DNA from: Hydrogenophaga sp.
Lineage (GTDB): Bacteria; Pseudomonadota; Gammaproteobacteria; Burkholderiales; Burkholderiaceae_C
Length of the DNA stretch: 64,000 nt
Direction of reading: 5' to 3'
Assembly (NCBI RefSeq): GCF_030158645.1
Contig: NZ_JAOASO010000162.1
Location: forward strand, 37,060 to 101,059
In this document: one piece after another, positions 18,475 to 27,823 of the stretch
Position numbering within the stretch: the stretch's first letter is position 1
Layout: the number at the start of each line of letters is the position of its first letter
Made by a program: the position numbers and the translations under genes
The notes under the pieces: model-generated
What the model saw: only the letters and a program-made list of their open reading frames with translations
What the model was told of the DNA's origin: nothing
Databases searched by the model: none

Positions 18475-19209
18475 ATGAGCCCCTTCACGCCCCACCGCTC
18501 CGGCAACGATCTGCGCGACCGCGCCCGTGCGCCCACCGAAGCCGAACTGGCCGAGATTCCCTGGCTTGAGCGGCTGTCTGCGGTGGAGCGGGCCCGGGCC
18601 GAAGACGCCCTGCTGGTGGGCGACGCCGACGCGGGCGACTTCATCTGCCGTTTCGGCCGGCCGGTGACGTACTGGTTCGGTCTGGTGGACGGCCTGCTCA
18701 AAATGAGCAACGACGATTCACAAGGCCCGGTGGTCACCTTCACCGGTGTGGCGCCGGGCGGGTGGTTCGGCGAAGGCACCGTGCTCAAGCACGAGCAGTA
18801 CCGCTACAACATCCAGGCCCTGCGCAAGAGCCGCGTGGCCGGCCTGCCGGTGGAGACGTTCGACTGGCTGCTCGACCACTCGATCGGCTTCAACCGGTTT
18901 GTGATGCACCAGCTCAACGAGCGCCTGGGTCAATTCATCGCGGCGCGCGAGATCGACCGCCTGAACAGCCCCGACCTGCGCGTGGCGCGCAACCTGGCGT
19001 CGTTGTTCCACCCCTTGCTCTCGCCCAACGTGGGTGGCGTGCTGCGCATCACCCAGCAGGAACTGGCTTATCTGGTGGGCCTGTCGCGCCAGCGCACCAA
19101 CGAGGCCCTGACCACGCTGGCCGCCAAAGGCTGGATCCGCGTGGAATACGGCGGTTTGCGTGTGCTGGATCTGGCCGCGCTTCGTTCGGGTGTACTTGAT
19201 GAGGGATGA
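18475..19209 (+). CDS. Crp/Fnr family transcriptional regulator
   Basis: A 244-aa regulator. An N-terminal cyclic-nucleotide-binding-type beta barrel ([41 protein letters not shown]) is followed by a dimerisation helix and a winged HTH ([41 protein letters not shown]). No cysteine cluster of the FNR type is visible, so it is not an oxygen sensor of that kind. It is divergent from the ligase/ABC transporter unit, with two CRP-like palindromes between them, which points to control of that unit and of itself. The effector is unknown. Confidence 0.9.
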   Translation: MSPFTPHRSGNDLRDRARAPTEAELAEIPWLERLSAVERARAEDALLVGDADAGDFICRFGRPVTYWFGLVDGLLKMSNDDSQGPVVTFTGVAPGGWFGEGTVLKHEQYRYNIQALRKSRVAGLPVETFDWLLDHSIGFNRFVMHQLNERLGQFIAAREIDRLNSPDLRVARNLASLFHPLLSPNVGGVLRITQQELAYLVGLSRQRTNEALTTLAAKGWIRVEYGGLRVLDLAALRSGVLDEG

Positions 19210-19216
19210 TCGACCC

Positions 19217-20419
19217 ATGACCACCGACAAACCCGCCCGCACGCTCAAGCTCACCCCGGGCGCAGCACAGAAAAAACCCGCCGACCCGTTCGCCCCGCGG
19301 CGAGCGCCGGTGCGCCCGCCCGGGCCGGCCCGCGCCAAGAGCGTGTCGGCCTCCGCCCCCAAGCCGCCGCGTGAACCTTCGAAGCCCTACGGCGCGCAGC
19401 GAGGTGGCCCCGAAGGTGATCGCAACGAACGCCCGCGCCACAGCGCAGACCGCCCACGCTCGGGCGCAGCCGCCGTCCCGCGCGGCGACGACCGTGGCTG
19501 GAGCGAACGCCCGGCGCCGCGCCGCGCCGACGACCGTTTTGCAGCGCCTGAGCGCCCACAGCGCAGCGCGCCAGCCGCACCGCGCCCGCCCCAGCACCGG
19601 CCCGACCTGGCCCGCGTGGGCAACGTGCGCGGCGAGATCCGCCTGAACAAACGCATGGCCGACCTCGGCCTGTGCTCGCGACGTGAGGCCGACGAATGGA
19701 TCGCGCGCGGCTGGGTGATGGTCAACGGTGAACCCGCCGTGATGGGCATGCCGGTGGCGCCCGACGCGCAGGTCGAGGTGCTGCCGCAGGCGCGCCACCA
19801 GCAGGCCGGGCAGGTCACCATCCTGCTCAACAAGCCGGTGGGCTATGTGAGTGGCCAGCCCGAAGATGGGCACGAGGCCGCGGCCACGCTGATCGGCGCG
19901 CCCAGCCAGTGGCGCGGCGACGCCAAGAACCCGGCCGATGGCCGCCGTTTTGCGCCCGAGCACACACGCGGTCTGGCCCCGGCAGGTCGACTCGACATCG
20001 ACTCCACCGGCCTGCTCGTGCTCACGCAGGACGGCCGTGTGGCGCGCACGCTGATCGGCGAGAGCAGCGGCGTGGAAAAAGAATACCTGGTGCGCGTGCA
20101 GTTCGCGCCCAACGGCCCGATGGGCGCAGGGGTGATTGCCGAGAACGTGCAGGCCATCTTTCCGCCGCACCAGCTGGCCCGGCTGCGCCACGGTCTGAGC
20201 CTGGACGACCAGCCTTTGAAGCCCGCGCAGGTCGAGTGGCAGAACCCGGAGCAGTTGCGCTTTGTGCTGGTGGAGGGCAAGAAGCGCCAGATCCGCCGCA
20301 TGTGCGAGCAGGTGGGCTTGCACGTGGTGGGTTTGAAGCGGGTGCGCATCGGGCAGGTGGTGCTGGGCAACCTGCCGGTGGGGCAGTGGCGGTACTTGCG
20401 GGCCGACGAGGGCTTCTGA
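19217..20419 (+). CDS. rRNA pseudouridine synthase, RsuA/RluB/E/F family
   Basis: A 400-aa enzyme that isomerises a uridine in rRNA. Residues 1-130 are a low-complexity, Arg/Pro/Ala-rich basic extension. Next comes an S4 RNA-binding domain ([31 protein letters not shown]). The catalytic domain has [18 protein letters not shown], where the aspartate of GRLD is the nucleophile, and [26 protein letters not shown] start at the ATG at 19217, 7 bases after the Crp/Fnr stop with GAGGGA upstream. The target uridine cannot be assigned with certainty; RluB or RluF type are both possible. Confidence 0.87.
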   Translation: MTTDKPARTLKLTPGAAQKKPADPFAPRRAPVRPPGPARAKSVSASAPKPPREPSKPYGAQRGGPEGDRNERPRHSADRPRSGAAAVPRGDDRGWSERPAPRRADDRFAAPERPQRSAPAAPRPPQHRPDLARVGNVRGEIRLNKRMADLGLCSRREADEWIARGWVMVNGEPAVMGMPVAPDAQVEVLPQARHQQAGQVTILLNKPVGYVSGQPEDGHEAAATLIGAPSQWRGDAKNPADGRRFAPEHTRGLAPAGRLDIDSTGLLVLTQDGRVARTLIGESSGVEKEYLVRVQFAPNGPMGAGVIAENVQAIFPPHQLARLRHGLSLDDQPLKPAQVEWQNPEQLRFVLVEGKKRQIRRMCEQVGLHVVGLKRVRIGQVVLGNLPVGQWRYLRADEGF

Positions 20420-20522
20420 GCCTCCAGGTTTCGCTGCGAGACCTCGCCGGGACATCGGCGCGAATCCCGAGCAAGCCGATCTCTTTCACGCAAAAGGTGG
20501 GACACCGGGGCCACAATGCCCC

Positions 20523-21794
20523 ATGACCCGCGCCAAACCCTCCACCACCCGACAGGCCGTGCTGCGCCACCTGCGGCCCAGCGACCTTCAAGCCGCGGTT
20601 CGGCTGGCCACGCAGGCCACCACCGGCGTGATCGGCATCGCCGAGGGGGTGCACCAGTCGGTGCGCCGCAAGCTGGGCCTGTCGGCAGGCACCGAGCCCG
20701 ACCGCACGGGGGGGTTCACCGGTCAGATCTACCGCGGCATCCGTGGCGTCACCGAACTGGTCGGCCATGGGCTGGACGGGGCGCTCGCCACCCTGCTGCC
20801 GCTGCTGGACGACCCCTCCACGCACCCCGAAGCCTCGCCGGGACGCGAAGCCGTGCTGGCCGCGCTCAACGGCGTGATGGGCGACCGCCTGCTGGCGCAG
20901 GACAACCCCCTGGCCCAGCGCATGGAACTGCGCCTGGCCGGACAAGCTTTGCCGATGGAACGCCCCGCGCCCTTGCGCGAGCGGCTGGCGGGCGCCTCGC
21001 CCCACCTGCTGCTGCTGGCCCACGGCCTGTGCATGAACGACACGCAGTGGCTGCGCAACGGCCACGACCACGGTGCCCATCTGTCCCAGGCGCTGGGCTG
21101 CACGCCGGTTTACCTGCGCTACAACAGCGGGCTGCACACCTCCATCAATGGCCGCGAACTTGCCGGTCAGCTCGAACGCCTGGTGGTCCAGTGGCCCGCC
21201 ATCGAGTCCATCACCGTGCTGGGCCACAGCATGGGCGGTTTGCTCGCGCGTGCGGCCGTGTTCTACGGCCGCCAGATGGGCCATCGCTGGCCCGCACAGC
21301 TCAAGCACCTGGTGTTTCTGGGCACGCCGCACCACGGCGCGCCGCTGGAGCGCGCGGGCCACGGGGTGGACGTGTTGCTCGCCGCCTCGCCTTTCACCTT
21401 GCCGTTCACGCGCCTGGGCATGCTGCGCAGCGCCGGCATCACCGACCTGCGCCACGGCCATGTGCTGGACGACGACTGGCAGGGCAGGGGCCGGTTCGAC
21501 TCCCCGCACGACCACCGCGTGCCGCTGCCCTTGCCCGAGGGTGTGGCCTGCTTCGCCGTGGCCGCCACGCTGGCGCCCCAGCGCGGGCTGCTGGCCGACC
21601 GCCTCACGGGCGACGGCCTGGTGCCCTTGCGCAGCGCGCTGGGTCAGCACGACGAGGCCGCGCGCCGGTTGGTGTTTGCCAAGGACAGCCAGCGCACGGT
21701 CTACCGCACCGGGCATCTGGAGCTGCTCTCCAGCCCGGTGGTGGCGCAGCAGCTGGTGCAGTGGTTGGCACCATCGGTGGTGGAAGTCGACTGA
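20523..21794 (+). CDS. Alpha/beta hydrolase (lipase/esterase type)
   Basis: A 423-aa serine hydrolase. LLLAHGLCMNDTQW is the oxyanion strand, VLGHSMGGLLARAAV the nucleophile elbow (Ser near residue 240), FLGTPHHGAPLERAG a typical lipase/PGAP1-like segment, DGLVPLRSALG a likely catalytic Asp region and TGHLELLSSP a likely catalytic His. There is no obvious signal peptide, and about 160 helical residues precede the fold. It lies alone between the pseudouridine synthase and htpG on the same strand. Physiological substrate unknown. Confidence 0.82.
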   Translation: MTRAKPSTTRQAVLRHLRPSDLQAAVRLATQATTGVIGIAEGVHQSVRRKLGLSAGTEPDRTGGFTGQIYRGIRGVTELVGHGLDGALATLLPLLDDPSTHPEASPGREAVLAALNGVMGDRLLAQDNPLAQRMELRLAGQALPMERPAPLRERLAGASPHLLLLAHGLCMNDTQWLRNGHDHGAHLSQALGCTPVYLRYNSGLHTSINGRELAGQLERLVVQWPAIESITVLGHSMGGLLARAAVFYGRQMGHRWPAQLKHLVFLGTPHHGAPLERAGHGVDVLLAASPFTLPFTRLGMLRSAGITDLRHGHVLDDDWQGRGRFDSPHDHRVPLPLPEGVACFAVAATLAPQRGLLADRLTGDGLVPLRSALGQHDEAARRLVFAKDSQRTVYRTGHLELLSSPVVAQQLVQWLAPSVVEVD

Positions 21795-21895
21795 GGTCCA
21801 CACCCGGCGCGGCTTGAAATCGCCGCGCCCGCCCATAATTCCGCCTCGCGACCGCCCCTCCAGGGCTTCCCCGTCTTTCTTTTTCACGAACTCCC

Positions 21896-23758
21896 ATGAG
21901 CAAACAAACCCTGTCGTTCCAGGCCGAGGTGGCGCAGCTGCTGCACCTGGTCACCCATTCGCTGTACTCCAACCCCGACATCTTTTTGCGCGAGCTGGTT
22001 TCCAACGCATCGGACGCCTGCGACAAGCTGCGGTTTGAAGGCCTGAACAACGCCGCCTTGTTTGAAGACGCGCCCAACCTCGACGTGCGCGTGGCCTTCG
22101 ACACCGAGGCCCGCACCATCACCATCACCGACAACGGCATCGGCATGAGCGCGCAGGAGGCCATCGACCACCTGGGCACCATCGCCAAGAGCGGCACCAA
22201 GGATTTCATGGGCCGCCTCAGTGGCGACCAGAAACAGGACGCCCAGCTCATCGGCCAGTTCGGCGTGGGCTTCTACTCGGGCTTCATCGTGGCCGACAAG
22301 ATCACGGTGGAAAGCCGCCGCGCCGGCTTGCCAGCCGCCGAGGGCGTGCGCTGGGTCAGTGGCGGCACGGGTGACTTCGAGGTGGAGACCATCGAGCGCG
22401 CCGCGCGCGGCACCAGCGTCATCCTGCACCTGCGCGAGGATGCGGGCGACTACCTCGACCGCTGGAAGCTCAAGTCCATCATCGCCAAGTACTCCGACCA
22501 CATCAGCCTGCCCATCCTGATGCAGAAAGAGGAATGGGACGCCGAGAAGAGCGCGTATGTGAAGCAGGACGAGTGGGAAGCGGTGAACTCGGCCAACGCG
22601 CTGTGGGCGCGCAGCAAGAAGGACATCAGCGACGAGCAGTACGCCGAGTTCTACAAGAACCTGAGCTACGACACCCAGGCCCCGCTGGCCTGGAGCCACA
22701 ACCGGGTCGAGGGCAGCACCGAATACACCCAGTTGCTCTTCATTCCGGCCAAGGCGCCGCAGGACCTCTGGAACCGCGACCGCAAGGCCGGCATCAAGCT
22801 GTATGTGAAGCGCGTGTTCATCATGGACGAGGCCGAGGCGCTCATGCCGGCCTACCTGCGCTGGGTCAAGGGCGTGGTGGATTCGGCCGACCTGCCGCTC
22901 AACGTGAGCCGCGAACTGCTGCAGGAAAGCCGCGACGTGAAGGCGATCCGCGAAGGCAACACGCGCCGCGTGCTGGCCATGCTGGACGAGATGAGCAAGG
23001 ACGTGGAGAAGTACACCGGCTTCTACGCCGAGTTCGGCGCGGTGCTCAAGGAAGGCCTGGGCGAAGACTTCGCCAACCGCGACAAGCTGGCCAAGCTGCT
23101 GCGTTTTGCCAGCACCGCCGGCAGCGAGCTGACCTCGCTGGCCGACTACAAGACCCGCATGAAGGACGGCCAGGCCACGATTTACTTCATCACCGCCGAC
23201 AGCCTGGCCGCGGCGAAAAACAGTCCGCAGCTGGAGGTGTTCCGCAAGAAGGGCATCGAGGTGCTCCTGATGACCGACCGCGTGGACGAGTGGGCCTTGA
23301 GCTTCCTCACCGAGTTCGATGGCACGCCGCTGCAAAGCGTGGCCAAGGGCGCGGTGGATCTGGGCAGTCTGCAGGACGAGGATGAAAAGAAGGCCGCCGA
23401 AGCCGCTGCGGAAGTCTTCAAGCCGGTGCTGGAGCGCCTGAAGGACAGCCTGAAAGACAAGGCCAAGGATGTGCGTGTGACCTCGCGGCTGGTGGATTCG
23501 CCGGCCTGTCTGGTGGTGGAAGACGGTGACCTGTCCACGCAACTGGCGCGCATGCTCAAGCAGGCCGGCCAGCCCGCGCCCGATGTCAAGCCCATCCTGG
23601 AGGTGAACGCCGAGCACGCGCTGGTGAAGAAGCTGGAGACCAGCGAACACTTCGACGACCTGGCCCACATCCTGTTTGACCAGGCGCTACTGGCGGAAGG
23701 CGGGTTGCCGGACGACCCGGCGGCTTATGTCAAGCGGGTGAACAGCCTCTTGATTTGA
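21896..23758 (+). CDS. htpG: Molecular chaperone HtpG (Hsp90)
   Basis: A 620-aa cytosolic Hsp90. The GHKL ATPase motifs are intact: [14 protein letters not shown] (N-box), [16 protein letters not shown] and [11 protein letters not shown]. The middle domain has [35 protein letters not shown] with the conserved RELLQ(E)SR segment. Length equals that of bacterial HtpG (620-640 aa). It assists folding of client proteins under stress. It is followed after 113 bases by the phc-type operon. Confidence 0.97.
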   Translation: MSKQTLSFQAEVAQLLHLVTHSLYSNPDIFLRELVSNASDACDKLRFEGLNNAALFEDAPNLDVRVAFDTEARTITITDNGIGMSAQEAIDHLGTIAKSGTKDFMGRLSGDQKQDAQLIGQFGVGFYSGFIVADKITVESRRAGLPAAEGVRWVSGGTGDFEVETIERAARGTSVILHLREDAGDYLDRWKLKSIIAKYSDHISLPILMQKEEWDAEKSAYVKQDEWEAVNSANALWARSKKDISDEQYAEFYKNLSYDTQAPLAWSHNRVEGSTEYTQLLFIPAKAPQDLWNRDRKAGIKLYVKRVFIMDEAEALMPAYLRWVKGVVDSADLPLNVSRELLQESRDVKAIREGNTRRVLAMLDEMSKDVEKYTGFYAEFGAVLKEGLGEDFANRDKLAKLLRFASTAGSELTSLADYKTRMKDGQATIYFITADSLAAAKNSPQLEVFRKKGIEVLLMTDRVDEWALSFLTEFDGTPLQSVAKGAVDLGSLQDEDEKKAAEAAAEVFKPVLERLKDSLKDKAKDVRVTSRLVDSPACLVVEDGDLSTQLARMLKQAGQPAPDVKPILEVNAEHALVKKLETSEHFDDLAHILFDQALLAEGGLPDDPAAYVKRVNSLLI

Positions 23759-23790
23759 TCGAGTGACCCCCGGACGGAGGGCGGGGGGTT

Positions 23791-23862
23791 GGTTGACTAC
23801 ACTGTGCCCCGGGGGTTCTTCCAGGGACAGGGCACTGCCCCGGTTCCTCAACACAGTCAACC
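23791..23862. promoter_or_regulatory. Widely spaced inverted repeat upstream of the phcB-like gene
   Basis: GGTTGACT (23791-23798) and AGTCAACC (23855-23862) are perfect inverted copies 56 bases apart, ending 9 bases before the GTG start of the methyltransferase gene. They could be operator halves or a long-range mRNA stem. No convincing -10 box is visible. Confidence 0.3.
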
Positions 23863-23871
23863 GGTCCTACC

Positions 23872-25278
23872 GTGTACCTTCAGCGTCCATTCGATCACGT
23901 CGTCACCTTCCGCAACAGCCAGGGCGAGAGCGCTCGCGGAACCCTGACCAGCCTGCAGCGCCGCTCTCTGGTGATGGAGATCTACAACCCGTACTCCATC
24001 GTGCAGGTCAGCGAGGTGCTCGGCGAGCTGACCATCCGCTCCGGCGACAGCAACCTCTACAAGGGCAAGGCGGTGGTGGTGAGCCTGCTCAACACCGGGC
24101 TCATGGCGGTGGTGTCGGTGGCACTCATCGACGAGTGGTCCGACCTCAACGCGATTCGCGGCGACGTCAGCAAGGTGCATGACGAGGCCATGCGTTTTGT
24201 CGCCGATTGGGAGTCGCGCTTCAAGGTCAAACAGAGCTACCAGGTCACGATCAGCGAATTCCGCGCTTTTCTCGCCGAGACCGCCCGCTGGGCGGACCAG
24301 GCAGACATGTCATCTGTCTTGCCCCGTGAAGCAGATGGGCGACTGCGATCCGATGTCTTCGACGAGCTTGCCGAGCCGATCATGAAGAAGGGCGCAGAGT
24401 ATTTCGTCTGGCTGGAGGAAGAGGGCTCGCGCATACCGGAAGAAGATGCCGTTGCCCACCGCAACTTTGCGCAGACGGCGCTGCACCCGTTGCTGTTGCG
24501 GGCGCCTTTCGTGTACCGAACCTTTGCCAAGCCGCTGGGGTACGCTGGCGACTACGAGATGGTCAATCAGATCCTGGCCGATCCGCGTCAGGGCAACAGC
24601 ACCTATTTCCAGATCATCAACGCCTTTTTCCTGAAGGCGGCGGTCGCGCAGGCGCACCGCAACCGGATCGACATTCTGGTCGAATACCTGGGCCGCGTTG
24701 CTGCCGATGCAAAGCAGGCGGGGCGCAAGGCGCGTGTGCTCAACGTCGCCTGCGGGCCCGCAGTCGAGATTCAGCGCTTCATCGCGTCAGATCCCAACGC
24801 CGAGAGCCTGTCATTCACCCTCCTGGACTTCAGTGAGCCTACGTTGGAATACACCCGGTCCTGCATTGAGCGCGCGGGCAAAGAGGGTGGAAAGAAGGTC
24901 GAGGTCGAGTACGTGCAGGAGTCCGTGCACCAATTGCTCAAGAGGGCGTCCAAGCGCGAGGACGGGCTGGATGAAGGTGTCTTCGATTTCGTCTACTGCG
25001 CGGGACTCTTTGACTACCTCTCCGACAAGGTCTGCTCACGGTTGCTGGAGTACTTCGTCGCGCGAACACGTCCGGGTGGCTTGGTGATGGTCACCAACGT
25101 TCATTCGTCCAATCCCCAGAAGAATGTGATGGAGCATCTCCTGGAGTGGCATCTCATTTACCGCGACGAGGCTGGCCTCGAAGCGGTGTTGCCGCCGCTG
25201 CGAGAAGAGACCCGCCTTTTCACGGACGCCACGGGCGTCAATGTCTTTGCCGAGTTCCGCGTCCCGGGGTCGACGTGA
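23872..25278 (+). CDS. phcB: PhcB-like SAM-dependent methyltransferase (3-hydroxy fatty acid methyl ester signal synthase)
   Basis: A 468-aa cytosolic protein. Residues 1-90 look PilZ-like (HVVTFRNSQGESARGTLTSLQRRSLVMEIYNP). Residues 195-260 are a conserved helical segment, and a Rossmann methyltransferase domain follows with motif I ARVLNVACGPAVE at 288-300, LLDFSE near 320 and FDFVYCAGLFDYLSD. In Ralstonia PhcB makes methyl 3-hydroxypalmitate or 3-hydroxymyristate, the quorum-sensing signal. The call rests on the layout plus the three downstream genes in phcS-phcR-phcQ order. The start is GTG; the next ATG (residue 35) would cut into the N-terminal domain. The stop overlaps or nearly touches phcS. 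Confidence 0.8.
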   Translation: MYLQRPFDHVVTFRNSQGESARGTLTSLQRRSLVMEIYNPYSIVQVSEVLGELTIRSGDSNLYKGKAVVVSLLNTGLMAVVSVALIDEWSDLNAIRGDVSKVHDEAMRFVADWESRFKVKQSYQVTISEFRAFLAETARWADQADMSSVLPREADGRLRSDVFDELAEPIMKKGAEYFVWLEEEGSRIPEEDAVAHRNFAQTALHPLLLRAPFVYRTFAKPLGYAGDYEMVNQILADPRQGNSTYFQIINAFFLKAAVAQAHRNRIDILVEYLGRVAADAKQAGRKARVLNVACGPAVEIQRFIASDPNAESLSFTLLDFSEPTLEYTRSCIERAGKEGGKKVEVEYVQESVHQLLKRASKREDGLDEGVFDFVYCAGLFDYLSDKVCSRLLEYFVARTRPGGLVMVTNVHSSNPQKNVMEHLLEWHLIYRDEAGLEAVLPPLREETRLFTDATGVNVFAEFRVPGST

Positions 25279-25292
25279 GCGATCAATCGCCG

Positions 25293-26618
25293 ATGAATCC
25301 ACCCCAGCTGTCTCACTACCACCAGGAACTCAGCGAGTTCCGGCTTTCTTACAGCAAAGCCGGTGCGGTTGTTTCCATCGTGCTGGTGTTGATGGGCCTT
25401 GGGCTGGACTACACGCTGTATCCCGAAGCCTTCTCCACCCTGGCGCCCGCGCGCTTCGTGATTGCCGCCCTGACGCTGGCCATCCTGGCGTTGTTGCACT
25501 CCAGCAAGGGGCTGGGCTGGGTTCGCCCGCTCACGTTGGTGTGGCTCGCGCTGCCGCAGGCGATGATCGCCTGGATGATCGGGGTCACCGATGGCGTGAA
25601 TTCCATTTACTTCGTCGGGTTGCATCTCGCCTTGTACGCCACCGGTATCATCCTTCCCATTGCGTTCATCGAGAGCCTCGCCTTCGGACTGTTCACCTAC
25701 GCGCTGTACGCCATTGCCTGTTACTTCCACCCCTTGGGACTGCAGGACTTCAACCGGTTTGCAGGCGTCTCGCTCTTCATTTTGTTTTCGGCCACGATCA
25801 GTTCTTTCTGTACCTACTTCAATGAGCGCGGGCGCTACAACATGTTCGCGCTGCAGCGGCAGGTGGCGGAGAAGAACGAAGCCTTGCTGAAGACAAACGC
25901 GGCGTTGGCCGAAGTCAAGGGCCAACTGATCCAGCGCGAAAAAATGGCCGCCATCGGCACGTTGTCCGCCGGCCTGCTGCACGAGCTCAACAACCCGGTG
26001 AACTACAGCCTGATGGCGATCGACATGGGCCTGACCTGCCCCGGCGTGGAGGTCGATCCCATGCTCAAGGAGAGCCTCGGCGATGCGCGCGAAGGCATGC
26101 AGCGCATCCAGAACATCGTCTCCGACCTCAAGACCTTTGCCTATCAGAAGCCGGGGCAGGACGCACAGCGCCCATTTTTGCTGGGCAACGCCCTGCGTTC
26201 GGCCTTGCGGCTGGCCGGCTACGAGCTCAACGGCATCGACGTGCCGGTGGAGCTGCCGCAAGACACCCATGTGCTGGGCGACGAGCCCGCCATCATCGGT
26301 GTGCTGATCAACTTGCTGAGCAACGCCGCCCATGCCCTGCAGGCGGTCAAGCGCGACCAACCGCAGATCGCGGTGACCGTGGTGCCGCTGGACCAACGCC
26401 TGCTGGTGAAGGTGCGAGACAACGGAACCGGCATTGCACCCGAGAACCTGGGTCGGGTGTTCGAGCCCTTTTTCACCACACGCGATGTGGGTGCCGGCCT
26501 CGGGCTGGGCCTGAGCGTGAGTTACGGCATCGTCCAGCGTCACGGCGGCACCCTGGCGGTGGACAGCGAGCCGGGCGCGTGGACCGAGTTCAGTTTTGAT
26601 TTGCCGAGACCACCATGA
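25293..26618 (+). CDS. phcS: PhcS-like membrane sensor histidine kinase
   Basis: A 441-aa inner-membrane kinase. About six hydrophobic segments span residues 23-175, followed by a short coiled coil (QRQVAEKNEALLKTNAALAEVKGQL). The H-box is GTLSAGLLHELNNPVNY with the phosphoacceptor His at 230, the N-box LINLLSNAAHAL, and the G-boxes DNGTGIAPENLGRVFEPFFTT and GAGLGLGLSVSYGIVQRHGG. With the ATG at 25293, His is residue 230, the number I recall for Ralstonia PhcS; a GTG at 25275 overlapping the phcB stop is the alternative. It should sense the methyl-ester signal within the membrane and phosphorylate PhcR. It ends in an ATGA overlap. Confidence 0.82.
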   Translation: MNPPQLSHYHQELSEFRLSYSKAGAVVSIVLVLMGLGLDYTLYPEAFSTLAPARFVIAALTLAILALLHSSKGLGWVRPLTLVWLALPQAMIAWMIGVTDGVNSIYFVGLHLALYATGIILPIAFIESLAFGLFTYALYAIACYFHPLGLQDFNRFAGVSLFILFSATISSFCTYFNERGRYNMFALQRQVAEKNEALLKTNAALAEVKGQLIQREKMAAIGTLSAGLLHELNNPVNYSLMAIDMGLTCPGVEVDPMLKESLGDAREGMQRIQNIVSDLKTFAYQKPGQDAQRPFLLGNALRSALRLAGYELNGIDVPVELPQDTHVLGDEPAIIGVLINLLSNAAHALQAVKRDQPQIAVTVVPLDQRLLVKVRDNGTGIAPENLGRVFEPFFTTRDVGAGLGLGLSVSYGIVQRHGGTLAVDSEPGAWTEFSFDLPRPP

Positions 26619-27823
26619 GCATGCAAGCCCCCGACGCGCACCGGGGTCCCCGGGGACCCCACGCGATCCTGATGGTGGACGACGAGCCGCAGGCGTGCAA
26701 ATGGTTTGCCCGCCTGTACGGCACGGAATTCAACGTGTTCACCGCCGCCAGCGTGGACGAAGCGCTGATGTTGTTGCGCGAGCGCGGCCACGAAGTGGCC
26801 GTGCTGCTCACCGACTACTCGATGCCGGTGCGCGATGGCGTGGCCCTGCTCAGCGAAGTGCGGCGGCTTTATCCGCATGTGGCGCGCTTGCTGGTGTCGG
26901 CTTATGCCGACAAAGACGTGGCCATGTCGGCGGTGAATGAAGGCCATGTCGAGAAGATTCTGGAGAAACCACTGGACGACGCGATCACGCGCCGCGCCCT
27001 GCGCGAGGCGCTGGAAGCCAGCGTGCGCCGCTGGCGCGACCAGTCGGTGGTTGCGCGGCGCGAGTCGGCCTTGCGCGAGACGCTGGGTTTTCTGGCGCAC
27101 GAGGTCACCTCCCCGCTGGCCACGGTGCGTGGTTACCTCTCGGCCATGCGCGAGAACCACCGCTCTAGCCCGGAGAACAGTGAGGGCATGGCCCACATCG
27201 CACAGCAGAAGCCCGGCGATGTGTTGTTCATGATCGAAGCCGCGCAGCGGCGTGCCGAGTACGCGCAGTCGCTGGTGTCCACCTTCGTGCAGACGGCGCG
27301 TGACGCGACCCAGGGTGATGCGTCGGCCAGTCTGTGCGCCAGCGATCTCGTGCGCGCGGTGCAGGCCGAGTATCCGTTTGAAGCGGCTGAGGCCGGCTGG
27401 TTGTCGACTGAACTGGCGGCCGATTTCACGCTCCCCGGACGGCGCGACCTGCTCTATCTCGTGCTGTGCACACTGGTCAAGAATGCCCTCATCGCCCTGC
27501 GTGCCGAGCCACCACCACACCCCCAGGTGCACATGACGCTGGACCGCCTGGCCATGTTGCCTGGCCTGAGCCCGCAGCCGTCGTTGCGCGTGCGTGACAA
27601 CGGCCCAGGCATTCCGCCCGAGGTGCTCATGAAGCTCACCCGCGAGCCCGTGACCACGCGCGCCGGCAGCGGCGGCAGCGGCATGGGCCTGTTGTTTTGT
27701 CAGCGCGTGATGACCACCCTGGGTGGCGACATTGCCGTGCACTCCACCCCGGGCCAGGGCACGGTCGTGACCCTTTATTTCCCACCGTCGTCCGACGACA
27801 CCCCGGCCGAGGAGAACCGATGA
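26615..27823 (+). CDS. phcR: PhcR-like receiver-histidine kinase hybrid
   Basis: A 402-aa soluble protein with an N-terminal receiver and a C-terminal kinase, the inverse of ordinary hybrid kinases. Receiver: acidic pair D22/D23, phosphoacceptor D67 in LLTDYSMP, and K118 in LEKPL. Kinase: FLAHEVTSPLATVRGYL with His162, N-box LVLCTLVKNALIAL, and G-boxes DNGPGIPPEV and GSGGSGMGLLFCQRVMTTLGGD. There is no DNA-binding domain. This odd architecture is that of Ralstonia PhcR, which relays the PhcS signal to control the LysR regulator PhcA; no phcA is in this window. It overlaps both neighbours by 4 bases. Confidence 0.82.
   Translation: MSMQAPDAHRGPRGPHAILMVDDEPQACKWFARLYGTEFNVFTAASVDEALMLLRERGHEVAVLLTDYSMPVRDGVALLSEVRRLYPHVARLLVSAYADKDVAMSAVNEGHVEKILEKPLDDAITRRALREALEASVRRWRDQSVVARRESALRETLGFLAHEVTSPLATVRGYLSAMRENHRSSPENSEGMAHIAQQKPGDVLFMIEAAQRRAEYAQSLVSTFVQTARDATQGDASASLCASDLVRAVQAEYPFEAAEAGWLSTELAADFTLPGRRDLLYLVLCTLVKNALIALRAEPPPHPQVHMTLDRLAMLPGLSPQPSLRVRDNGPGIPPEVLMKLTREPVTTRAGSGGSGMGLLFCQRVMTTLGGDIAVHSTPGQGTVVTLYFPPSSDDTPAEENR

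Noticed and set aside
23872..25278. Generic class I methyltransferase of unknown role
   Set aside because: Considered first, but the conserved order with a membrane kinase, a receiver-kinase hybrid and a receiver protein makes the PhcB assignment clearly better.
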